Source of the DNA: Gordius sp. MW1
Taxonomy: Eukaryota > Nematomorpha > Gordioida > Gordea > Gordiidae
Direction of reading: 5' to 3'
Assembly: GCA_964036665.1 (NCBI GenBank)
Contig: OZ038529.1
Span: 2,542,001-2,606,000, forward strand
Length of the DNA stretch: 64,000 bases
In this document: positions 52,032 through 63,577 of the stretch, in pieces
Layout of the letters: each line of letters begins with the position of its first letter
Position numbering within the stretch: position 1 is the stretch's first letter
Position numbers and translations under genes: made by a program
Notes under the pieces: model-generated
What the model was told of the DNA's origin: nothing
The model's database searches: none
What the model saw: the letters and a program-made list of their open reading frames with translations, nothing else

Positions 52032-52535
52032 TTATAGCGCGTTTTTATATTTTTTATTCGTGTATATATCATAATTATAATTATTTGTTTCTGAATAATA
52101 AATTATTAAGATTTAATAACTTTTATAAATTCTTTACATTTAATTACTATTTTTGACTCTAAATTTTTTATAATAATCATATAAATTTTTTTGGTAATAA
52201 ACCTATTAGGGTCTATAAATTTTCTGTCTTTTAAAAAAAGATTCGCGATTATCATGGTAAGGCTTGGGGGGGGGCCAATTGTGAGCGTGGTTGTTGCAAC
52301 GGGCAGAAATTATAGTGTTGTTAAATTTAGAGTATTTAAAATTCTTAATGACTCGGCTGAAGAGAACGGATTCTTGTTTTTATTAGATGGGGTAAATACG
52401 TCGGCACATATATAGTTACAAGCTAAATAAAGTCCATTTTTTCAAGCAGCTAGGGTTTTATCATAGAATTGTTGTTAAAAATTACATCTCCATGGTAAAG
52501 TTCGCCTGAGGTACAAGAATTCTTGCGGTGTGACT

Positions 52536-52671
52536 ATGGGCGTAGCCAAGTCAGCAGGAAAGAGCGGCTGTCCCCTCAATCCAAAAATTTGTTAAAATTC
52601 AAAAAATTGATCTTTTTGCCCCTCCCTAAATTATTATTGCCCCCTGTAATTAAAATACTGGCTACACACAT
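52536..52671. mobile_element. MITE B, unit 7
   Basis: Second subtype, as in unit 3. Confidence 0.65.
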
Positions 52672-52936
52672 GGGCGTGACTCATTGTCATCATGGTGCTT
52701 AGGAAATAATCTATAATATGTTTTCTTGCCACGTTTATTTAACTAAATTCCCAAAAATTTGGTTAAACAATAGTAGGTGTAAACTAGTATTTTCCTGAGA
52801 GCAAATATCCCAAATTTTTCCTGAGAGCAAAAAAAAAAGGTCTCGACTATCTTAAATTTTCCTGAGAGCAAAAAAAAGGTCTCGACTATCCAAAAATTTT
52901 CCGCCGACCAAAAAAAAAGCAACTTCCCTAATTAAG

Positions 52937-53104
52937 CAGTGTGGGCAGCCAGACCCCCTGCCCCCCTGGCAAATTAGGGGGGGGGGCAGGGGGTCCGGCT
53001 GCCCCCTAATAAGGGGGGGGGGCAAAACTAAAATTTTTTTTAGGGTTTTTGTATTGAAATTTTTTTTTTAATTAGCTGCCCCCCGCCCCCTGCGTACGCC
53101 CATG
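52937..53104. mobile_element. G-run MITE C, unit 7
   Basis: Second subtype. Confidence 0.55.
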
Positions 53105-54658
53105 TAGAGGGTTGAAATAACATGTTTTTAAGGTGTTATCAGCGCCATTCAACCAGTTAGTAAATTCCGCGTGAAAAATAATGTTAGACAAAAAGATTTT
53201 AAATAGTTTTTAATAATGGATAAACGCTTGTCTAAGGTTAATGCAACAGCTTAGCTGTCTCTATCTCCCCTTTAGTTTAGGTTCCATTAAAAACGTTTTA
53301 ACCGACTAAGTTGGGCACCCCCACAAGTTCCACGTATTTTTTAAAGCCAAGGGATTGGGCAGAATTTCCATTTCTTGTTTTTGATAAGGAACAATTTTAT
53401 AAATAGGATTTGTTTTTAAAGAATATAGCATATAAAATGTTGCATAAATATCATATTTTATACACTGCTGATCATTTTTTTACTAAAATAAAAAATACAA
53501 GTTTTAAATTTTTAAATGCTAATTTACTAATGAGACCTAAAGCTCAAAGGAAAACTCGAAAGGTCTCTCTTTAAACTAATTTGTTTGATTAATGTATTTA
53601 CCAAAACCTCACTTAATTAATTACAATCTAATTATATGAATGTGATAAGATATTAAGGAGCGTAGCCGAGGAAGGTAGCAAAAATCAAAAAAAAATTTGA
53701 TTAATAAATATATTATAGTTTATTCCTAATTGCATAAAAAAGTTAGACACATATAAATACTCTAATTAAATTTTTGAAAAAAATATTTAATCATTAATTT
53801 CCTTTTCCCGAATTCACTTGTACATTCGCCAAAAAAAACTTAATTGAGCCTTTTCCCCACAAAATGAATGGGTAGTAATTTTATAAATTAAAGGAGTCGT
53901 TCTCTTCGGGCAATCTGAATGATTAAACTCTAAGCAAGGGTCAGCCCACAGTAACAAAAAGGCACAAAAATATCACAAAAAATTAGTTTGTTCTTTGGCC
54001 GAGGAGCGCTCATCATCTATTTTCAACCAAAAAATTGTTATTTGCAGGGAAAATTTATATTTAAAGCTCAGATCACATGCCCCAAAATGTGCAGACACAA
54101 AAATAAAGATGGATTAGGGCATTTGCCCGGAGTCAGATAAGGTAAAAATAAGCAACGGTCATCATTAACTTGCAAAGAGTTATTTAGCCAGTTTCGCAAT
54201 TATCCGTTTAAAGCAACAGCTTCAAGTTGCAAAAAGGAATTTATGAGCGAATATAAGTAGCAAAAATGAATGGCAATTAACCAAAATTTTGGCCTTGGGT
54301 CGGGGTTAGACAAATTAGATGTAAGCAACGGTCAGCATTAATTTGCAGGGAATTATTTAGCCAGTTACATAATTATCCGATATAAGGCAACAACTTAGAC
54401 TAGTATCCCAAAGAAATATATAAAGGTAATAATAATCAGCTCTAGAGATGGATTTTTTCCCATAAATTTTGGTTAATGAACCTTTCTCCAAAAAACGGGA
54501 GTTTTTTGGGAAAAATATGGGAAATAACGGAAATTACAGTAGAAATAGGGGAATGTAGACATTTTATTTAATTAAAAATTGTTTAAGATAAATATTTGTA
54601 AAATAAATGCTTATAGGGCATTACTTAAAGTTATGGATAATTTTACATATATTACAAG

Positions 54659-55338
54659 TAAAGCCCTGCATGGGCCGACCGAGCCCGACCCGATCGAGTT
54701 TCTTGCGGGACACGGGCATAATTTAATAAAATAATTTGGCCTCGGGCTTAATGAGGCGGCCCGACCCGAGGCCCGAGCCCTGCCCGAATTTAATTAAAGC
54801 AAACTTATATATTTTAAAATAAACTCAACTCGATAGCAAATAATTATCTTCGCACAGCCTACATAATGTAGCTTCCAAACTTCAGCTTTTTCCCCTGTCT
54901 ATTATAATATTATGACCTGAATTGCAAATCTTATTCTATATTTAAATATATTTATAGTATCTGTTAGAACTTTAGAAATAAAATAAAAAAATATTTTAAA
55001 AATTTTATATTTGGAACTGTTAATATATCATATAAAGTTAGATTTTTAGTTCTAAATTATTAGCTTAATAATTTGTAAGAGGTGAAAATGGATTTTTTAT
55101 TTCTAACTTATCCTAGTTGTAAACTAAGAGAGTAGCAACTATTTGATAATTTTATATTTAAATTATAAAAAAAAATGCAAAAAAAAATTTTTTTAACAAT
55201 TTTATTTAAAAATAGGGTCGGGATTGGGCCGGGACAAGAATTAAAAAGTCTTTTGGGCTCGGGCCGGGCAAAATAAAAATTGAGACATCGGGCTCGGATT
55301 GGGCTCAGGCCGAATAAAATTCATTTTCCAGGGCTCTA
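54659..55338. mobile_element. hAT-like non-autonomous element, unit 7 (680 bp)
   Basis: Long form; duplication at 54651-54658 and 55339-55346. The last copy: unit 8 ends before this position. Confidence 0.85.
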
Positions 55339-55824
55339 ATTACAAGTAAAATCGTGTTTTATTAATCTCTTAAGCTAGCTAATTTTAAAATGTATTTTTC
55401 AATAGAGTGTTATCTTATGTTAATATATTCAAAACATTGTTAGATTTTTAGCTAACGGTGTCAATTATAATGTTTATGTTTTGTTTTATAAGAAAAACTT
55501 CTAAACCCAGATATAAAAATCTTTTTTTAACTTATGAGTAATAGGTGTAATAAAAAAAAACGTAGTTATATCCATAGAAACCACTACTATTTAATTGACT
55601 CCTAAATTGCTCGCGGAATATTACATTAATTTCACTTCTAAACGTTATTTGGCTTAATTGTATTATCTCATATAGCTCGCGGTATACTACATCAAATTCA
55701 CCACTAAACGATATTTTTTTTAATTTTTAAAAATTTAGAAGTTTATTGATAAAAATCCGTTGACAGTAATATAATATAAATACATGAAATATAAAAGACA
55801 AAAAGCGTCAAATAAAATGATAAA

Positions 55825-56677
55825 CTATTCTGACAAAGCATCATCGAGGGTATCTTCCAAAATTGGCCAAGAATCCGCGAACGATTTAAAATTGTATTTG
55901 GTTATAAGAATACCAAGTCTTTGTTTCACTAAAAAGGATACCGAATGTTTCGACGGGGGGAACGTCCTCCTACCTCTTTCAAAAAAGCTAAGGCCTGTTT
56001 GCCAAAGGTGCCTGAACACGAAGCAACCAATGGAATAAAAATGTTTGAGGATAACAGGGCTTTGTATTTATTTGTTTTCCGCCCCTCTGCAACAGCTAAA
56101 GAATCATTGTTGCAGTTAGAGGGGGCAAATAGGTCAATACATGTGAAGTCCCATTTAAGGTGAAGACCATTGCTCCATGGGACTAAATAAGATCCATCAG
56201 AACGCATACGTTCCTCCAAGGAGGGATCCGATGGCTCCAATATGGATGGGATCTTTGCCCTCTTAAGAGCACTTTGAATTAGGACATTGGCCTTATTGTG
56301 TCTAACATATTTGAATTTGTTTCCCAGGCAATGTAAGGGATGCCTTGATTGTTCGTCTACAAGTATGCTGCAATTTCGGCAAATACATGGCTTCGAAAAT
56401 TTTACCCCTAGCCTGAGAGCTATGGAGTACGAAAGTTCCGAGTCCTCCAGCATCATCCCGGAGAGACAGCTTGGGTAGACCTCTAGCCATTCGTGACCTG
56501 AGCCATCAAACAAAAACGACCTTAAATTAGAACACTGACTTGTATCGCTACTCGAAATTAGAAAATCAAGGGAGCGCAACACAAGTCCGGCATCCCAATC
56601 TCTTTGTGGTGAGGTTTGTGGCAAAGGTGTTCCGGGATTGGTATTGTTTTCCCAAATAGCGAAAGCAAAATTTGCTA
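55825..56677 (-). pseudogene. C-terminal RT/endonuclease remnant, minus strand, unit 8
   Basis: Main frame 55929-56624, tail frame 55825-56019; protein identical to units 4, 6 and 7 even though this is the edge unit. The homogenised part of unit 8 thus includes this pseudogene. Element remnant spans 55711-56677. Confidence 0.8.
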
Positions 56678-57239
56678 AATTGTATTATCTCATATAGCTC
56701 GCGGTATACTACATCAAATTCACCACTAAACGTTAAGTTAATTAATCATATTATTTCGACTAGCTCGCGATTATATAAGGAAGTGTTTTCCACTTCCATA
56801 GCACTTACTTTCTCGCATACATTCCTTTATTATTTATATTAAATAAAGTATTTATTTAATATATCCATTTAAAAAATCAATATATTATGTTTGTCTTGGT
56901 GACAAACATATTTAATACAAATTATTTTAAGATTTTATATCATTCATTAAGAGCAGATTGCTTAAAAAATGGATTAATGCTTAAATGTCTATGTCTGCAG
57001 TTTTACCGTATAAAGTGTGGAAATGATGTTCAATATCTTATATATATTTAAATGCATACAAATTTCTGATCCAAAAGTAAATAATAACTAGAGATTAAAT
57101 TTATATGTATGTTTAGTTTTAATATGTAATTTATTTCAAAAATTAAAAAATAATTATGAGAGCAAACAAATATGGCAAAAATGTTAATGTGGGTTTAGAT
57201 AATCCGTCTGCTCACTCCTTTTAAAAATCGAGTTATGTC

Positions 57240-57405
57240 ATGGCCTAGCCGAGGGGGGGGGGGGCAGGGAGGGGCGACTGCCCCCTCTAAATCCAAAATT
57301 TCTTGAAATTTATTAAAATTTGGCTTAAGTTCAAAAAAATGATCCATTTTCCCCTCCCTAAATCATTATAGTCCCCTCTAATTCCAACATTTTTTTACGC
57401 CCATA
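57240..57405. mobile_element. G-run MITE fossil A, unit 8
   Basis: Orthologous copy with the longest G run of the series (12). Confidence 0.55.
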
Positions 57406-58191
57406 GAAAATGTTTATAATGATGGGCTATTCTATATTTATATATTTTATGTACAAACATCATATTAAATATTTTTACTTGGGTCTTTTGAAATTGTACT
57501 GCAATAGAGAGAATAACGATTTTAAAATTAAAATCATCTTTTATAGTGCCTTCTACATATTAAATATCTATTGAAGTGAATTTTGCATTTATCTTGTAGG
57601 TGAATTTACAAAATAATTAAACTGAATATAATGAATTATTACATGGGCTTAGATATCAGGAGGGAGAGCAGCCCCTTAAATTTATTTCTTACAATTGTAA
57701 TTAAATATAGTTGATATTCTAATATTTTATCATTTTGCTGGTGAAAATCATTTTTTCGACATTTTCCTACCCCTGCTAACCTCGGTTGCACCAATTTAAT
57801 ATATTTACAAATGTGTACCAAAATAATCTATATATAAATATATTAATAGGCCTCATTTAAAAAGTGGTCCATTTTTACAGCATTTTATCGGTGCCAGAGT
57901 TAGTTTGCGTTTAGGTATGATTTTAGATCAAAGTGTAAAAATATGCCTGTTCATTATTTCAAAATAAGCCCAATTAGTGCCTCAAAAGAGAACAAACATG
58001 GTTAAATGTTCATTTATAACTAAATGATGTAATTCCACCTAAATCAGGGTGTACAAAAATTTTAAAATCTTCAAATTATATTTTATTATTGTTTAAAGTT
58101 ATATTTTTGAATCGTATATTTTATTAAAAGGAAAACTAATATTTTGGTGAGATAATGTTACCCTTGTAGCTTGCATAAGCTTAGCATGTCT

Positions 58192-59291
58192 TAGAGAACT
58201 GCAAAGTCACTTTTTTTCAACCCGAACCCGACCCGACCCGAAATCATTTTCAAATTTTCTACCCGGACCCGACCCGACCCGAAATCATTTTCAAATTTTC
58301 TACCCGAACCCGACCCAACCCGAAAGCATTTTAAAAACTTCAATCCGAACCCGACCCGACCCGAAAAATTTTTAAAAAAATTACTTTCGAGCGCGAAAAT
58401 TGCTGTGTGTAAAATTAAATCGACTAGTAAAAGCCATGATGATTTGTATTCTTTAAAGGGGATGGTGAAAAAAAACTCATAATTATTTATCTATATTTAG
58501 TTTCCTAATATCAAGTAAACTGCTCATATGTTATAGACCATAGACAACTATTTAACATCCATTTATTGTTATTATGAAACCATTAATATTTAGCTGATTA
58601 TAATCAATATAGTAAATAAGATGAAATTTATAGTGACTGTCCAAATGTTTTAAGTTTGAAGTGCAATTTAAGATAAATTCATTTGATATGAAACTTTAAA
58701 ATAATTATAAGTAATTATAAAAAAAATTGCACATGAAACATTTATAAAATTAGAACTTACTTTTAAGTTGGCTATGTATTAAATGTAATTTAAATTAACG
58801 ATGAGGATTAGCTAAAACTTCACTGTTAACACTAAAAAAATTTAAAATATAACTTTATTGAAATACTTTACCTTTTAATAGCCAAATTAAAAACAGGAGT
58901 AATTTATGTAGTTTGAATTAGTGATGAGAATTAGCTAGCACTTCAGAGTTTGGTGTTTTAAAATTTAAAAAAAGAGGAAGAGAATTAAATAAATGAATGA
59001 TCCAAATTAATTGTGCATTTCGATATTTAAAAACACTCTTTGCTTAGCAATTAACATTAATTAAAAAAATAAATCTCGCGTGTTTTTTACAATGTATAAA
59101 CCTTGGACCCGACTCTATAAATTTGACCCGACCCGACCCGAAAGCATTTTCAAATTTTTTACCCGGACCCGACCCGACCCGAAATCATTTTCAAATTTTC
59201 TACCCGGACCCGACCCGACCCGAAATCATTTTCAAATTTTCTACCCGGGTCCGGGTCGGGTCGGGTCTCGGGTCACCCGTGCAGTTCTCTA
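58192..59291. mobile_element. hAT-like non-autonomous element private to unit 8 (1100 bp)
   Basis: Perfect 12-bp terminal inverted repeats TAGAGAACTGCA / TGCAGTTCTCTA are flanked by a perfect 8-bp duplication GCATGTCT (58184-58191 and 59292-59299). The target matches the uninterrupted site near 2224 in unit 1 and its counterparts in units 2-7. Both subterminal regions hold 41-bp direct repeats built on 'gacccgacccgaaatcattt', about four at 58222-58365 and three at 59124-59245. The right end then turns into the reverse complement ('gggtccgggtcgggtcgggt', 59246 on). The interior (about 58380-59100) is AT-rich with no transposase. Small open frames in the repeats at 59080-59332 are minisatellite translation, not genes. 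Confidence 0.88.
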
Positions 59292-59624
59292 GCATGTCTC
59301 TAGCGCCCCTATTTTCACACGTTAACGTATAGAGCCATCTAGCGGATATTAAAAAAATAAAAATATGTTTTGAAATAAAATATGAAATATTGTATATAAA
59401 CTATCTCCCATCATTTAATTAATTAATTACTTATAATATCATTTTGAGATTTATGTTTATTTTTACATTCAAATTGTTGATTATACTTAAATGTATTTAT
59501 TAAAAACCATATGTGCGTTTAAATCTGTTTATATATAAAAAGATGTCCGAAATTTTGGAAAATCTAAATCTAAAACAACAAAAACAGATTTTTTAATAGG
59601 GTTGCTTGCAACCTACAAAATTCA

Positions 59625-59656
59625 ATAAATTTTAGACAAATAACTTTTATAAATTT
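59625..59656. other. Empty (pre-insertion) site of the plus-strand RT element, unit 8
   Basis: The flank 'tagacaaat' that precedes the RT element in units 1-7 is joined here directly to 'aacttttataaatt', the sequence that follows the element at 4166 in unit 1. No RT sequence lies between. Comparison sets the element ends at about 2577 and 4165 and allows a short target duplication (AAT, 3 bp minimum). An hAT-like element later inserted at 59657. Confidence 0.8.
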
Positions 59657-60053
59657 CAGGGGTTCGTCCCGAACCCCTGAACCAGAACCGGGTAAAACCC
59701 GATGTTTTACAGAACCCAAACCCGAACCCGATGAATACAAATAAGGGTTCGGGTTTTTAATTCAAAAATTTATTGTGAATTGAATATCTCAGTTTTCTCT
59801 ATCATGACAATGTAACGAAAACCATACGATTGTAATTTCAATATTTTTATGTTTCCGGAATTTTTCGATTCATTAATCAATACTAATTATCTCAAGAATT
59901 ATTTGTAAGTATTATATATATAATTGATATAATATAATTTCTTGAACCCGAACCTGTACCCCAACCCGATATCAATTCCTTTAACCCGAACCCGATTTCA
60001 AAATTTATGCCGAACACGAAACCGATTTTATTTTGGGCGGGTTCAAACCCCTG
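59657..60053. mobile_element. hAT-like non-autonomous element private to unit 8 (397 bp)
   Basis: Termini CAGGGGTTCG and the inverse of CAGGGGTTTG (9 of 10 match), fitting YARNG, flanked by an 8-bp duplication with one mismatch (ATAAATTT 59649-59656, ATAAATTC 60054-60061; ATAAATTC is the target in other units). The first 23 bases are themselves a near-perfect palindrome. Subterminal 'gaacccgaacccga' motifs occur at both ends. No coding region. Confidence 0.8.
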
Positions 60054-60157
60054 ATAAATTCTTTACATTTAAAAAAAAATATTATTTTTGACTTTAAATT
60101 TTTTATAATAATCATATAAAAATATTTGGTAATAAACGCCGATTAGGGTCTATAAAT

Positions 60158-60300
60158 CACTTTTAATTGTAAATAGTTAAAAAAAAAATAATGAAAAAAA
60201 TAGACAATTTTAATTATTAAGGTATAATGATGAATGAGATAATTAAAAAGGAAGTTATGAATTCTAAATTATTGAATTGTATTTACAATATTAATACCAA
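60158..60300. other. Extra ~143-bp AT-rich segment private to unit 8
   Basis: Unit 8 has this segment between 'tataaat' and 'ttttctgtct', which are adjacent in units 1-7 (about 4266 in unit 1). No target duplication or inverted terminus is visible, so it could be an insertion here or a deletion in the array lineage. Confidence 0.6.
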
Positions 60301-60608
60301 TTTTCTGTCTTTAAAAAAAGATTCGTGATTATCATGGTAAGGCTTGGGGGGCCAAAGGTTGTGAGCTTGGTTGTCGCAATGGGCAAAAATTATAGTGTTG
60401 CTAAGTTCCGAGTATTTTAAAAAAAATTTTGCCTCAACTGAAGAGAGAGGATCCATGTTTTGATTAGATGGAGTAAATACTTCTAGTTACATGTTAAATA
60501 AAGTCCATTTTTAAAGCAGCTAGGGTTTCACCATCGAATTGTTGTTAAATATCATCTCCATGGTAAACTTCGCCTAAGATAGTACGAGAATTCTTGCGGT
60601 GTGACTAT

Positions 60609-60733
60609 GGGCGTAGCCAAGGGGGCAGGAAGGGGCGGCTGTTCCTTCAATCCAAAAATTTAAAAAAATGATCATTTTGCCCCTCCCTAAATTTTTATTG
60701 CCCCCCTGTAATTAAAATACTGGCTACGCACAT
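60609..60733. mobile_element. MITE B, unit 8
   Basis: Older copy, 125 bp. Its right terminus TGGCTACGCACAT is closer to the left terminus than in the array copies, and 'ccaagggggcagg' supports the unit 1/2 state as ancestral. Confidence 0.65.
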
Positions 60734-61668
60734 GGGCGTGACTCATTGTCATCATGGTGCTTAGAACGAAATAATCTATAATATGTTTTCTTGCCACGTT
60801 TTAAACTAAATTTTTAAAAATTTGGTTAAACAATAGTTGGTGTAAACTAATTTTCCAATTATTACAAAACAACTATATACATAATAATAATTAAGAGGGT
60901 TAAAATAACATGTTTTTAAGGTGTTATTAGCACCATTTCAACACGTTGGTAAATTCCGCGTGAAAAATTGTATTACAAAAAAATTTAAATAGAATTTAAT
61001 AATGGATGAACGCTTGTCTAAGATTAATGCATAGCTGTCTCTCTCTCCCCTTTAGTTTAGGTTTCATTAAAAACGTTTTTATCCGACTAAGGTGGGCACC
61101 GCCTCAAGTTCTACGTATTTTTAAAGCTAAGGAATTGGGCAGAATTTCCATTTCTTGTTTTTGATAAGGAACAATTTTATAAATAGGATTTGTTTTTAAA
61201 GAATATAGCATATAAAATGTTGCATAAATATCATATTATATACACCTGCCGACCATGTCTTTACTAAAGTAAAAATACAAGTTTCAAATTTTTAAATGCT
61301 AAGTTACTAAACCTAAAGCTCAAGGGAAAACTCGAAAGGTCTCTCTTTAAACTAATTTTTTTGATGTGTATTTACCAAAACCTAACGTGATAAGATATTC
61401 AGGAGCGTAGCCGAGGTGGGTGACATAAATCAAAAAAATTTTTTGATTAATAAATAAATTATAGCGTATTTCTAATTGCATAAAAGTGATAGACACTTAT
61501 AAACACTTTAAAAGTTGAATTAAATTTTCAAAACTATGTAATCATTGATTTCCTTTTCCCGAATTCACTTATACATTCGCCAAAAAAACTTAATTGAGCA
61601 TTTTCCCCACAAAATGAATGGGTATTAATTTTATAAATTATAGGAGTCGTTCTCTTCGGATCTGAATA

Positions 61669-62934
61669 GATTCTCCTTTCATATCTTGATAAAATTTTCA
61701 GCTATACATCTTTACTATATAAGTAATTGTAGAAAAATGAATTTGACATTTAACAGTTAATTCCAACTAAGACAAAATTATTTTAAAAAAAGTGTTGACG
61801 AACATTTTTATTAGCGAAAGCTAAAGCTAATTTATATGATTTATATGCTAAATCTAAACCTCGATTTGCCAGGAGCAAAATTTTTCTTACGATTATTAAA
61901 TTAAAACTAACATTGAGGTTTAGTTAAATTGGGAACTTTATCTCCTTGATCGAAACCTTCACTTTGCATGTTAAAATGCGCTTCGATAAATACAAGTTCT
62001 AACTAACGTGAAATATTGTTTTCACAAGATCCGTCAATTATTGTGCTAGAAACTCGAGAATTTTTTGGGCTGAATTTTTATCAGGTGATTTAAATGGCAA
62101 TGATATCAACTAATTAAGATTGTTTATAGTATATAGCTTAGTCTCAAACTTAAGAGACCTGTCCTCTCAAAAATGCTCTAGAGACCCTAGTCACCCCCCC
62201 CCCCCTGGCAGGGGGAGAGGGTGAAAAAGGGAGGGGGGAGGGGGGCAAATCACTGGGACAAAAAGGGGGGGGGCAAAGTTCTTAATTTATTTATGATATA
62301 TAATATATGCACATATTTAAAGTTACCAACACGTAGCAATTGCTTCTAATAAACTGCTATCTGCTCGAATTTCTGCTCGGGCAATCTGCTCAATGCTTGA
62401 ACAGATTTTGCTGTTATGCTACTGTTCTGCCTAGTGCACCGAACATCGAGCGCAGATTGTGCTAATGCGCTAATTAAACAATTCAGTGTGTGTGCTCAAG
62501 CAAAGCACATAGTGATTTACGCCAGAAATTTAACAACTCTACTTTGTATGAGGTTTTTTTACAATTTAATTTTAGAATAGCATAATCGATTAAAGGGCTA
62601 AAGCCAATTGAAAATATGATTTTCGCTTTCGTCATTAGCTTTCTATTAATTTTTATCGATTATGCATAATCAACTTTTGCTAACTTTAGTATGTTGCCAT
62701 CTAGCGGATGTTTCAAATGAATTGTCTATTATTAATATGTTTATTAAGCAGTCGCGTAACTTAAAAATTTTACTTAACATTTAATAAATTTTGTTTTAAA
62801 AATAATTAAGTTTTACCCAAGCTATTATTATAGCAAAAATAATAATATAAATATATTTCAAACGTAAATAGCTTTAATCGTCATTTTTGCTTTACTACAT
62901 ATTTGTTGCTTGGGAATACAAAATTCCCACTTGT
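61669..62934. other. Unique AT-rich flank beyond the array
   Basis: No gene is supported. Homology to the unit ends around 61668. A C/G-homopolymer patch lies at 62191-62275 (14 C, then several G runs ending 'gggcaaag'), similar in base pattern to the array's G-run MITEs and possibly a fragment of one. 'gccatctagcggat' at 62696-62709 matches the array motif at 2267-2280. Confidence 0.6.
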
Positions 62935-63290
62935 CAACGGACCAATATAAAAAATGACCATTGATCAAAGTGTCAATTAAAATTTTTTTTAAATTTTTTC
63001 AATTTATACGCTTTTTATCCCTCTGCTGACTGTCAACCAATAGAAAAAACGATCATTGACCAAATTGTGAATTGATATTTTTTTATATTTTGCCCTAATA
63101 TAATTATAGGCTTTTTTGGCCGTTGGCTGCTAACCAATAGAAAAAATGACCACTGGCCAAAGTGTGAATAGAATTTTTCCATATTGTTATAAAAATGGTA
63201 GGCTATTTGGCCGTCTACTGACTTATAGAAAAAATGACCATTGGCTAAAGTGTGATTTGAATTTTTTTCTCTCCATATTTTGCCCTTATG
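62935..63290 (+). repeat. ~95-bp degenerate tandem repeat, four copies
   Basis: The core 'agaaaaaatgaccattgg.caaagtgtgaat' recurs near 62949, 63043, 63141 and 63229 (spacing about 88-97 bp), followed each time by T-rich stretches and 'tattttgcc'-like blocks. The minus open frame at 63033-63440 crosses these repeats and a poly-C tract and is not taken as a gene. Confidence 0.7.
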
Positions 63291-63302
63291 AAATATCTTT
63301 CC

Positions 63303-63318
63303 CACCCCCCCCCCCCCC
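63303..63318 (+). repeat. Poly-C tract
   Basis: A nearly pure C run ('cccacccc...ccc') at the end of the 95-bp repeats; likely length-variable. Confidence 0.8.
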
Positions 63319-63407
63319 TTACAAGAGTCTTTGCCTTTATTGATATCAATATTTCGGTGTGGACATATTTTTTTCAAGCCTATTGTTAATTTTTTTTGAG
63401 CACCTGT

Positions 63408-63546
63408 GACATTTTTGAGATGCCTAGTCGAAACAGGCAATGATTTTAATTGCTATGCAATTGGTTTACTTTAACCACCGTCCCTGCATTCCGGACAGCA
63501 CGCAAACGACATTTTTGAGATGCACGGTTCGTAACAGGCATTGCTA
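63408..63546 (+). repeat. 100-bp-spaced duplication ('gacatttttgagatgc')
   Basis: 'gacatttttgagatgc' starts at 63408 and exactly 100 bp later at 63508; both are followed within 20 bp by 'aacaggcа'-type sequence (aacaggcaatg, aacaggcattg). A two-copy diverged tandem repeat, perhaps upstream or U3 sequence of the possible LTR to the right. Confidence 0.65.
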
Positions 63547-63577
63547 TATATTTTTAATATGCCTGTAGAGAAATTAT

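Larger units (their letters stand above)
47919..55928. repeat. Macrosatellite unit 7 (8010 bp)
   Basis: Near-twin of unit 6; G-run lengths account for most visible differences. It is the last unit that carries the plus-strand RT element. Confidence 0.95.
55929..61668. repeat. Macrosatellite unit 8, edge unit, diverged and incomplete
   Basis: From 55929 to about 57865 it is almost identical to the other units, apart from an 11-bp deletion near 57186. From 57866 on, substitutions and indels become frequent. The plus-strand RT element and the third MITE are absent; two hAT-like elements and a ~143-bp extra segment (60158-60300) are present instead. Recognisable homology stops in the sequence matching about 5955-5990 of unit 1, so the 173-bp duplication and tail hAT element are missing. 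This looks like an array edge that has escaped homogenisation. Confidence 0.9.

Noticed and set aside
58222..58365. 41-bp repeats as a CRISPR array or telomere
   Set aside because: Repeats are contiguous without unique spacers, lie inside an hAT-like element in eukaryotic DNA, and the CCCGA motif is not a standard telomere repeat.
59080..59332. Overlapping 69-70-codon proline-rich frames
   Set aside because: They are translations of the 41-bp minisatellite in two frames, with the usual repeated peptide pattern and no independent support.
59661..59680. tRNA-like T-arm ('ggttcgtcccgaacc')
   Set aside because: The palindrome is the terminus of the hAT-like element; no A box, anticodon arm or acceptor stem is found nearby.
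63033..63440. 135-codon minus-strand open frame
   Set aside because: It runs across the 95-bp tandem repeats and a poly-C tract (giving a glycine run) and shows no domain.
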